Positions 55,282 through 64,000 of a stretch of DNA of 64,000 bases are shown piece after piece. The stretch covers positions 289,639 to 353,638 of the forward strand of contig CH002582.1 of the NCBI GenBank assembly GCA_000149265.1, in the 5' to 3' direction. How positions within the stretch are numbered: the first letter of the stretch is position 1; each line of letters starts with the position of its first letter. A program made the translations under genes and the position numbers. The notes under the pieces were generated by a model. The model searched no databases. It was not told where the DNA came from and worked only from the letters and a program-made list of their open reading frames with translations. Origin of the DNA: Ciona savignyi. Taxonomy: Eukaryota > Chordata > Ascidiacea > Phlebobranchia > Cionidae.

Positions 55282-55510
55282 ACGGTCGCTAGTTAATCGG
55301 TTGTGTCGTTGGGAAAGGCACTTTACGGACATTGCCTGAACCCAGCGGATTAATGGGTTCAACAAAATTAAAGGAACGTGCCTACCATATACAACATACT
55401 ACAGTAGCTCCGTTAACCCAACGGTGGGCGCGAGGTGATCTGATGATTGCTCGTGTGTTAACCCCCTTGGTTTTTCCATTAACGGGGATAAACATGAATA
55501 TCCTATTCTA
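55282..55510 (+). repeat. SINE-1 copy lacking its head
   Basis: It starts at GGTCGCTAGTTAATCGGTTG and runs through CGGACATTGCCTGAACCC to the GGGGATAAACATGAATATCC tail. Confidence 0.7.
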
Positions 55511-55739
55511 ACGTTGTAAACACCAATATTCGTTAAGAGTGTCGGCGAACAAGTTTTGTTTACAATTAAAGTAATGTCAAAAATTCAACACCATACTTGC
55601 ATACATTTATTAAGAAAAACCAAACGTCTTCCAACGCAAAACAGAGCATGAACGATTGTTGAAGGTGGCCAATATTACAAAGGTTTAATCAATACACTAC
55701 GCAAAATACTTTTTAAATAGCATACACAGTTAGACAGGC

Positions 55740-55892
55740 TTCTACGCTTTTTCATCGGAATCAGTTGTATAATGTAGACGTTCTAAAATGTCGTCGACGG
55801 ACTCGAATGACGAATGATCGGTGATTTGTTTGTGATCTTGTGGTATTTGCCGAATATTTTCAAGGCCCAACAATAGTTTAGTGCATGTGTCC
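55740..55892 (-). other. 50-residue open frame (small or partial gene), unrecognised
   Basis: The minus-strand frame runs from MDTCTKLLLGLENIRQIPQD to HYTTDSDEKA and a stop, with SSFESVDDILERL in between. An overlapping frame is also open (ASAKPFKSWTHALNYCWALK), so coding status is uncertain. It lies in the palindrome loop. Confidence 0.25.
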
Positions 55893-56116
55893 ATGATTTA
55901 AATGGTTTGGCACTTGCTAAATCATTTTCTAGGTCACTTTGAGTAATTTCAAGTCGCAGTTGGTAGGATAAGGGGTAAGGTTAAGAAATTACTGGGTTGT
56001 GCTTGTTACAGCTTTATTTGTTCAGACAATTTGATCTTGATAGACTGATAGTGCATCATAACACTTCTTGCATCATATAGTAGTAATGTAACATCAGGGC
56101 ATACTCTTCTTTCCAG

Positions 56117-56189
56117 GTTAAAGGTGCGACACCAGACGTATTAGAATGCGTTTCCTCTAACATGGCCAGAGCAGTAATGGTTCCTGCAA
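56117..56189 (+). other. possible internal exon
   Basis: TTCTTTCCAG precedes a frame reading VKGATPDVLECVSSNMARAV and a GTAGTT donor-like site. It has no partner I can assign with confidence, though it lies 220 bases before the candidate first exon at 56411. Confidence 0.25.
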
Positions 56190-56410
56190 GTAGTTATTTT
56201 ATAAGTGTGATGTATTATTTTTGTGGATCTGATGCAAACAAGATAAAGGGCTAGTATAAAAATACCGGTAGATAAGCAATTGCAACATAACAAGAAATAT
56301 TTGTCACAACTTGTTACCTTAAGGTAATAAGAATAGTTCTTCAAAAAAGTGGTTATTTCCCAAATGAACAAAGTTTAACTAGATATATATGTACTAGGGT
56401 ATTAGGAAAA

Positions 56411-59400
56411 ATGTCAAATTCTGATTGGGATTCTTTGAGTAAGTGGTTTGCTTTGTTTAGCTTATTTACAATTGATGTGGCTTAAAAAATGTCAATGTGA
56501 GTATGTGACATTTATTCTTAACACTATAGACCTTACCCAAATTTTTTTTGACATGGTTTCCATAATGAAGAAGACCATAAGTTAAAAGAACAGTTCGGTG
56601 TTCAGGGTTTATTTCTTTGGACATTTTTTTCAAAATTCCACATCAAGTAGAACCACAGACGTTCCACCGTTTCACCTTCCATCAAACCAAAACCAGACTG
56701 CCGCCGTGAACTGTACTTCAACTGCAGTAACCAACATAAACATTATATTTAAGAATTAGAGAAAGTTGTAAGTTAAGCTTAAAATTCCATTTAACATAAA
56801 CAATTCGTACATATATACTTGGACAAGGGACTTACTTGACATGATAAACTGCGGCCATATCCACGAAAAACAGGCGCTGCGAATTCAAACCAACACAACA
56901 ATTTTTCTTCTTCTTGTTCTAATGGGACAAAGCATAACCATTATTTATATATATATATTGTAACAAAGGATAATAAATAATTAAATTACTTCGAGAAGTT
57001 TCTTCACTTAATTGCAGGCAATGTCATGTTATAGGTTGCAGGCAATGTCAAAACACTTTTACAACATCATTGTCTTCAACTTTTTAAGCAATTTTTGCTT
57101 AATCCATACTGCCTATTTGAATCTGCAAACCCAACCTTACCCAGGATTGCCGTACAACATCACCCAGTATTGCCGTACAATATCACCCAGTATTGCCGTA
57201 CAACATCACCCAGTATTGCCGTACAACCTCACCCAGTATTGCCGTACAACCTCACCCAGTATTGCCGTACAACCTCACCCAGTATTGCCGTATAACCTTC
57301 CCCACAATTGCTGTGCAACATTACCCAGTATTAACGTAAAACCTAACCCAGTATTGCCGTATAACCTCACACCCAGTATTGTCGTAAAACCTCACCCAGT
57401 ATTGCCGTACAACCTCACCCAGTATTGCCGTACAACATCACGCCCAGTGTTGCCACACAACCATACCCAGTATTGCCGTACAACCTCACCCAGTACTGCC
57501 GTACAACCTCACGCCCAGTATTGCCATACACCCTCACCCAGTATTGCCGTACAGCCTCATCCAGTATTGCTACACAACCTCACCCAGTATTGCTGGTCAG
57601 CCTCACCCAGTATTGCTGCACAACCTCACCCATTGCGGTACAACCTTACCCAGTATTGGCACACAACCTCACCCAGTATTGCTGCACAACCTCACCTAGT
57701 ATTGCTGCACAACCTCATCCAGTATTGCCGCAAAACCTCATCAAGTATTGCCGTACAACCTCACCCAGTATTGCTACACAACCTCACCCAGTATGGCTAC
57801 ACAACCTCACACGGTATTACCACACAACCTGACCCAGTATTGCTACACAACCCCACCCAGTATTGCTACACAACCTCACCCAGTATTGCTACACAACCTC
57901 ACCCAGTATTGCCGTACAACCTCACCCAGTATTGCGGTACAACATCGCCCAGTATTAGCGCACAACCTCACCTAGTATTGCCATACACCCTCACCCAGTA
58001 TTGCCGTACAACCTCTCCCAGTATTGCCGCACAACCTCACCCAGTATTGCCGCACAACCTCACCCAGTATAGCTGTACAACCTCAACTAGTATTGCCATA
58101 CAACCAGTCAACCACACCCAGTATCGACACACAACCTTATCCGGTATTGACATGCAACCTCACCCAGTATTGCCATACAAACTCACCCAGTATTGCCGGA
58201 CAATCTCACCCAGTATTGCCGCACAACTTTACCCACTATTGCCGTATGGTGCAACATCACCCAGTATTGCCATGCAACCTTACCCAGTATTACCATACAA
58301 CCTCAGCCAGTATTGCCGTATACCATCACCAAGTATTGCCGTACAACATCACCCATTATTGCCGTACAACATCACCCAGTATTGCCGTGCAACATCACCC
58401 AGTATTGCCGTGCAACATCACCCGGTATTGCCGTGCAACCTCAACCAGTATTGCCATAAAACATCACCCCGTATTGCCATAAAACATCACCCCGTATTGC
58501 CGCACAACCTTACCCACTATTGGCACACAATCTTTCCCAGTATTGCCGGAAACATCAGACAGATTAGGATACAACCTCACTCAGTATTGCCACATAACAT
58601 TACCTAGTGTTGCCGTACAACCTTACCCAGTATTGAGACACCTCACCCAGTATTGCCCTACAACCTTACCCAATATTGCCGTACAACACTCAGTTTAGTG
58701 TCTACACAAAACTAGCCTAGTGATGCTATAATGTCAGCACACAATCTTACCTAGTAGCAGCAAACGACTTCCACGATGTTGTCACAGACATCTTCGGCCA
58801 CAGTATTAGCCGGCAACCTTAACCGGTCGCTTAACATTTTACTAATACCTAGTTTTGGTAGTTTAATATGTACCACACTAAAATAACGGTAACTGCCCAA
58901 TTAAACATGCTAAAATGGAATTCTAACTAATCCTCCGAAGCTTTTCAGGCTACACCAACACCAACGTACGCTACCACACACTGTTTAATCTGAAAATAAG
59001 TCATGCGTAACCATTGCGATGATTTTACAAAATATGGCGATCAACCATAATATGCTTAATCGCCGTACCATGTGGTATGAAAATACGACCATGGCTGCAT
59101 ACTATGCGCTAATCATACCAAACCATGTCCCATACTATGGGCTAATCCGTAACGAATCGGGTGATGGGATATTGTAGATTGAATGTGTTTCATATTTAAT
59201 GTATATATATATATAAATTTTCTGTATTTATTTAAAAAATATATATATTTGGAAATAAATTATGCATTTAAACTGTCTTGTTATTATTATATCTTATTAT
59301 ACATAATTTGAACAATTAATAATATTAACTTAGTATTATTAATTTTATCATAGATCATTCTACAACTAGATAGCGCAACCCGACTGCGGGCAGTATTTTG

Positions 59401-60589
59401 ACAAGAGCTCCTGTTACAATGCCCTTTGCTGTCCTGATCTTCTTTAACAAAAGTTAAAAAAATACACTTGAGCAATCAAAAAAAGAATTTAATGCAATGT
59501 AGCATTGTCCCACCAAGGTTAGTATTGTCTAGCTTTCCTTCTTATGCAAAATCTAATTAATTGCCGTTCGTATTTCTAGGAAACTTAAGTGTGGATGCTG
59601 TAAAGAAATTGGTGGAAAATCCCCATGTACAAGAAGCACTTCGATTAAACCTCACGCACCAAGAACAGTATACATTAAAATTGCATGAACTGGGGCAGCA
59701 TAGGTAGACACTTTTATATTATTTAGCCAGTAATCGTTTCTTGTTTCTTCGGTTAAAATGACAGGATTCTATATTGATTGTAAATTTATAATACTATACA
59801 AACATTAATCTTTTCAGATTTTGAATTTCTTGAAAAACAAAACAAAGGGGACCAGGACGAAGACGAAGTCATTAAAGTGGCCTTCCTGATAACCATAGTA
59901 TGTATACATGTACCTACCGCTACCGGTTTATATTGATATTCATACATTAATGTATACTCTACTCCTTTTCAAAGAGAAGTTTTATCCTTTTGACTGCACA
60001 CCAGCATAGTTTGGCTGTATTAAGTGTTTGGCAAGGAGGGCCAAAATTTGAATGTAATTTACAGAACTGTAAGCTAATGTTGAACCGAAATAGTGTTTTT
60101 CTCTTCACATTCAAAAAAAATGTTAGGTGGACTAACAGGGCGAAATTTGTTTTTTATTATTATAAAATCAAGTTAACAACACCATGAAAATTCTTTCACA
60201 CTTTACAGCCGGAGAAGCATTTTTCAATCAGATTTACCGACATCAATCCTGGTCTGAAAAATCTCTCGCTAAAAGATGTGAGAAAAGAGGATGCATCATC
60301 ATTAACTTTAGCAAGAGTGGTACACAGATTGTTAAAAAGCACATGGCGAGCTGTATCAAATATTTCCAGAAACAAGTTGATGGTTTACATGCATTTTCGC
60401 TTGATCAATTTGGACATTGAACATCACCTAAAATCACAACAATTCAAAATGGAGTTGCTGCTTGGAAAGCTTCATCAACAATTCCAACCAGTAATATCGG
60501 GTTCTGTCAATACTCCAATTTATGACCAATTGGAATTCGCAAGTGCTACATTAGACACGCAATTAGAAGAGAAACACTCCGGAAGATGA
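56411..60589 (+). CDS. unrecognised multi-exon gene spanning the right palindrome arm
   Basis: Candidate exons: 56411-56438 (MSNSDWDSL, phase 1, strong GTAAGT donor), 59580-59703 (NLSVDAVKKLVENPHVQEAL then a Q/H-rich end), 59818-59897 (DFEFLEKQNKGDQDEDEVIK) and 60209-60589 (PEKHFSIRFTDINPGLKNLS, then DVRKEDASSLTLARVVHRLL, ending QLEEKHSGR). Exon 1 to 2 and 3 to 4 agree in phase. Exon 2 to 3 is off by one, so a micro-exon or an assembly indel is needed. AATAAA follows at 60658-60663. The product is soluble-looking with an acidic linker; I do not recognise a family. The first intron contains the whole right arm of the palindrome, so exon 1 may instead belong to something else and the true 5' end may lie elsewhere. 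Confidence 0.45.
57125..59163 (+). repeat. right arm of the giant palindrome, mostly 23-bp minisatellite
   Basis: 57125-58690 is about 68 units of CCCAGTATTGCCGTACAACCTCA-type 23-bp repeat. 58690-59163 is the inverse of 49206-49690 with very few differences. This array is about 0.7 kb shorter than the left one. The plus-strand frame open across it (57012-58607) is a by-product of a repeat unit without stops. Confidence 0.9.
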
Positions 60590-60657
60590 ACCATGTAACA
60601 TTGTGCAAATGTTAAGTTTAATGCTTGAAAGTAATGAGAAAGTTGAAAGCGATGATG

Positions 60658-60663
60658 AATAAA
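60658..60663 (+). terminator. polyadenylation signal AATAAA
   Basis: AATAAA lies 69 bases past the stop at 60587-60589 of the unrecognised gene. Confidence 0.55.
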
Positions 60664-60696
60664 ATTTATTTTGTGTTACGTAGTCTTTGGTGATGT

Positions 60697-61855
60697 TTGG
60701 TCGATCTATTTTGGTGTGCAGATGTTATTTTACGATATCCAATGTGCAATATTATAGTACCAGCTGCTTTGTCTACATATAGGATAGTCGTACTTAAGCC
60801 AACTATAAGAATAATTAAAGTCGTAAAGTCAAAGTTTTTATTTGTAAGAACACCATGTGGCCATCGTCAACATACTATAGCTATTGCAGTTTGTATTTAA
60901 ATCAACCGGACGGAGGCTTCGTGCTTCAATTGTTCGGCCGGATAACTCCAGCGATAACGCGTCAAACCAAAAGGCTACGAAATCGAAATGCATTTCGCGT
61001 GTGTCTTCAAACAATAATTTTTACGATTTGTTTGAATAAGTTGGACAAAGTAAATAAATATATATCCCAGGTCCCACTCGCAGTACGCGGAGTTTTGACA
61101 AAAGCCTGTGGTATTTTCAAATCCACGACCGCGTTTAATAAATGCCATGAGCCATCGGATTTTTGGGCAACTCGTTTTAGACCAACATAATCAAACAAGC
61201 TCACTGTCGGATCTTCACCAAATAGAGCTTACAATCAATGATACGTTACGGGTTAAAGACGTGTTTTATTCATGACTTGCGCAAGGGTTTATATTATTAA
61301 CACGGACGGTAATGAAATTCCAAACGCGCATAAAGCTTGCCACATTATTACACAGAGTTTCGGTGCCATCGGTTGTATGGTTTAGTTTGTGGTTAAATGA
61401 GGCAATGGTAGTCAGTTCTAATTGATACTAAAAGTGACGATGCACGCGAATGTAATATAACATAGTGACAAAAGGCGTCCGCATTTAGATGACGTGACGT
61501 GTGGTGACGATCGGTTGTGGTGTTTGCTTATGAACCGTTGCAATTAATATGATGATTGTGGAAAATTCTCATAATATGTGCTACATTACTACATGCAAGA
61601 CCACTTGCTCGTGTTTATCACAAGGGGTAAAACATGTAGTGATAAATGTCAACCACCGCTAGCGCAGTGTTTTTACGGTGTTGCATATGTAGGGAGTCGA
61701 TGTTGGTTGCGTGCATTACAGCCGATACGATATGCGATTCCCCACACGCGGTCTCGACTGTCGGAGTTGCGTACGTCGTCTATACTTGGCTACTTCTTAC
61801 CTGATACAATAGAACTCTTATAAAGACCACGATTAAACATGAAATACAGGTAATA
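60697..61855. other. region without a supported gene
   Basis: Open frames exist on both strands (60855-61190 + and 61007-61204 -) but neither has splice partners or a clear family. The stretch is richer in CpG than its surroundings. Confidence 0.3.
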
Positions 61856-62040
61856 GTCCGCTTGGTGGGGTCGTGCGTCGCCTTTAAACTAAAGGTCTGT
61901 AGGGTCGAAACTGGTCTCCAGCTATAGTCGGTTGTGTCCTTGGGCAAAGCACTTAGTGGACATCGTCTAAACCAAGTAGAATGGATTGGACTAACACAGC
62001 AGCGGCAACGTCTGAATCGTATATACAACTCACTACGAAA
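61856..62040 (+). repeat. SINE-1, diverged
   Basis: GTGCGTCGCCTTTAAACTAA is the head remnant, then TAGTCGGTTGTGTCCTTGGG. The tail is lost. Confidence 0.6.
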
Positions 62041-62637
62041 CAAATTTTAAATAGTAATACGCATCAAGACCAAAGTAAAAATATTGGCAGAAATGGTAGC
62101 TACACTATTTGTTTTTCAGTGTCAAATATACTTCTTGGATTTTTATTTTGGTAATTAAAGCACACAAAAAAATGCGCGTGGACTTATTTCCTTTAGCACT
62201 ACGTAAACCAAGTTATCAACAAGTCCGACGCTTACAGGCACACGATATGAAAATTAAAAGTAAAAAACATTATGGAGATCTGTACATAAATTAATTCTAA
62301 TCTTTTTTCTGTGCTGTTTTTTGGCTATCATTAATTAATGGCGGCACGCGTGCTGTTGTGGTTGTGGTCGGCAATCGTAAGAAGGATCGTTGCATCTCTA
62401 GTGACCACAATAACTCGGTGGCTAATTTTAGGAGGATCGACCGAAGATGAAGTTTACAGGCTGCTCAAATAAATGAAAAACACTGCAATAACTTCGCATA
62501 AAACATGAATATCCTTTTGTCCCAACAGATTGTTTTGAATTTACCCTTCTTTCTGGCGACTAGAGTTAAGTCATTTTGACGTTCTGACTCGAGTAAAGTC
62601 AAGTCTTTGTAAAATGTGACTCGAGTCATTACAACAC

Positions 62638-62708
62638 TAAGGTGACGATTGTCTTGTGATAACGCTTTGGCGTTTTCCCTTTTTTGGAGGGAACGAACAT
62701 CCTATCCT
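62638..62708 (+). repeat. SINE-1 3' fragment
   Basis: GACGATTGTCTTGTGATAAC, then GGGAACGAACATCCTATCCT. Confidence 0.5.
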
Positions 62709-62855
62709 AAAGCTTAGTTCCAGTCATTATTTCTATTAATTTTTGCGCCTCCTGTGACTACAGGAACTCGGCCGCTTATGTGTTCCTCTCCCCTTACACT
62801 GCAGTAGTCTTACCTAAACACAAGTTTATACTGCAATAATGACGATTTAAAAAAA

Positions 62856-63686
62856 TCAAGTATTTTTATTTTTTAAAGCTTCAATGCAGTTGTATTTCTC
62901 ACACTGCTTGGAGCTCCCCGTGCTCATCCAATTCTCACGTATAGCGTTCCACATCGGGTGTTCGCTGCAAACGAAACAAAAATAAGGCGTCGAATATATT
63001 AATAAAAGAAGACTTCTATTTCTAAATCTGTTTAACAAAATAATACAACATCTATAAAATTAATTACATTTGTGTCACTGCAGCAAGTTGGTGAGCGGAC
63101 TTTGGGCAGGATGTTTTTGCACTGGTGGGGAACCACCAAGCTCATCTTTCAAGTCCAACTTAGCATTTCACATCGGATGTTCACTGCTAACAAATATAAA
63201 AAGAGGAGTCAGACGGTATATTAATAAAACAAAACATAGACATTTTCAACCCGGGCTCCCACAAAAACATGCAGCACTCAACCGCTTCTTCATGAGGCTC
63301 TAATTAATGTTGCGAAAATCATTACCGCTTTTACTGAAAGAACTGTTCAAAATGACAAGAACGACTCATTGAACTTACTTACTGCAGTAGTGGATAATTG
63401 GGTTCTACTAAAACTGAAGGCATGAAGCAATCATACACAACACACTGCTATAGCTCCGGTAACTCGACGGTAGGCGCAAGATAATTTGACTATTGCCCGT
63501 GTGTTAACCCCCTTGCGTACTCCTATTTATGGGTTTAAAACATAATAAAATACGCTACAATTACAAACTAACTTGTGTCGATTTTTAAAGCTTCTTACAA
63601 ATAAACTTACTGTTTCTTCCAATTGTTTCAGATATTTCCGTCTCCATTGAGATTATAGTTTCAAACTTTCCCATACTCAGCAATTG
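62856..63686 (-). other. candidate 3' exons of an unrecognised gene, one exon duplicated
   Basis: On the minus strand 63686-63611 reads MGKFETIISMETEISETIGR with a GTAAGT donor. 62964-62856 follows TTCGTTTGCAG and reads EHPMWNAIRENWMSTGSSKQ then CEKYNCIEALKNKNT and a stop. A diverged duplicate of that exon at 63195-63085 reads SEHPM then a stop. The phases of the two main exons do not match directly, so a further exon is missing or the link is wrong. Confidence 0.3.
63395..63545 (+). repeat. SINE-1 3' part
   Basis: GATAATTGGGTTCTACTAAA, AGCTCCGGTAACTCGACGGT and GCCCGTGTGTTAACCCCCTT match the body and tail. Confidence 0.6.
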
Positions 63687-63814
63687 CTATACAAACAAAT
63701 AAATATTTAAATTGCACTTATGATAAAAGTATTTGGATACAATATTAAATTAATTTGAAAGTTGTGCAGATTGCAGTTTCGTTCATGAATTAACTTTGTG
63801 GCATAAAAAACAAT

Positions 63815-64000
63815 ATGGAATCACCACCTGGGCAACCACCCCAAGCAATCACCATCCCAAGCAACCACCATCCCAAGCAACCACCACCCCCAGCAACCAC
63901 CGCTTTAAGCAACCACCACCCCAAGCAACCACCATCCCAACCAACCACCATCCCAAGCAACCACTACCCCAACCAACCACCACCCAAAGCAACCACCAAC
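63815..64000. repeat. 15-bp minisatellite in opposite orientation, cut by the window end
   Basis: Units such as CAACCACCATCCCAAG are the inverse of the 47690-48836 array. The array continues past the window. Confidence 0.85.

Larger units (their letters stand above)
49199..59170. mobile_element. candidate foldback-type element of about 10 kb
   Basis: Outer ends CACCCGATTCGTTACGGATT at 49206 and its inverse ending at 59163 match over nearly 500 bp of unique sequence. They then continue into 23-bp minisatellite arrays in opposite orientation. Rare array variants are mirrored, for example the unit with CACCATACGG at 50109 and its inverse near 58240. ATGGGAT borders both ends (49199-49205 and 59164-59170), a possible 7-bp target duplication. 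Foldback elements are known for long inverted repeats made of tandem repeats. No transposase is seen in the loop. Confidence 0.6.

Noticed and set aside
57012..58607. 531-codon + strand open frame
   Set aside because: Nearly all of it is the 23-bp minisatellite, with the same open reading in the other two frames.
61007..61204. Minus-strand frame with KSDGSWHL, resembling the start of a reverse transcriptase motif
   Set aside because: Only a few residues match, the typical VDYR and YxDD motifs are absent, and the opposite strand is open too.

Overview
The window is eukaryotic: genes are split by GT-AG introns, intergenic DNA is AT-rich, AATAAA signals follow the last exons, and tRNA-derived SINEs and minisatellites are common. 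The mix of an IL-17-like cytokine, mosaic C-type-lectin/EGF receptors, short introns and these SINEs fits a solitary tunicate such as Ciona. The species call is inference, because no database could be searched. Three runs of N (5934-6382, 19665-19872, 53199-53298) mark a draft assembly.

Layout. 1-1.8 kb holds a two-exon IL-17-like cytokine on +. 4.7-13.4 kb holds an eight-exon type II membrane protein of the GDP-fucose O-fucosyltransferase family on -; every splice phase closes, giving about 550 residues. 13.5-17.5 kb is repeats and SINEs. 17.9-45.3 kb is an array of one receptor family: copies A, B and C on +, a small fragment on + at 35 kb, then copies D and E on -. The + and - copies converge. 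The ancestral architecture is signal peptide, CTLD 1 (two exons), one to four EGF exons, CTLD 2 (one exon), one EGF, one transmembrane helix and a short tail ending in an ITIM-like VIYENL.

Each copy is damaged differently. A lost the end of CTLD 2 with its splice donor. B has a deletion through CTLD 1. C has a hAT-like element, itself carrying a SINE, inside the CTLD 2 exon. D has two one-base frameshifts and no ITIM tyrosine. E has a full-length ectodomain but a stop just before the ITIM. No single copy here has both an intact ectodomain and an intact ITIM.

47.6-59.2 kb is a 15-bp minisatellite followed by a giant palindrome of about 10 kb. The palindrome arms (49206-51990 and 57125-59163) are built largely of a 23-bp minisatellite in opposite orientations, with near-identical outer ends and a candidate 7-bp target duplication ATGGGAT. 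It resembles a foldback-type element. The loop carries a ~180-bp satellite, SINE pieces, a gap and a few possible exons. 59.5-60.6 kb holds the 3' exons of an unrecognised + strand gene, and its best candidate first exon lies inside the palindrome loop. 61-64 kb has a few weak exons, SINE pieces and, at the window edge, the 15-bp minisatellite again in the opposite orientation.

How the genes might work together is inference only. A cytokine and an ITIM receptor array suggest an immune neighbourhood. The receptors' EGF domains carry O-fucose and O-glucose acceptor consensus sites, and an O-fucosyltransferase-family gene lies beside them, but a direct link is not shown.
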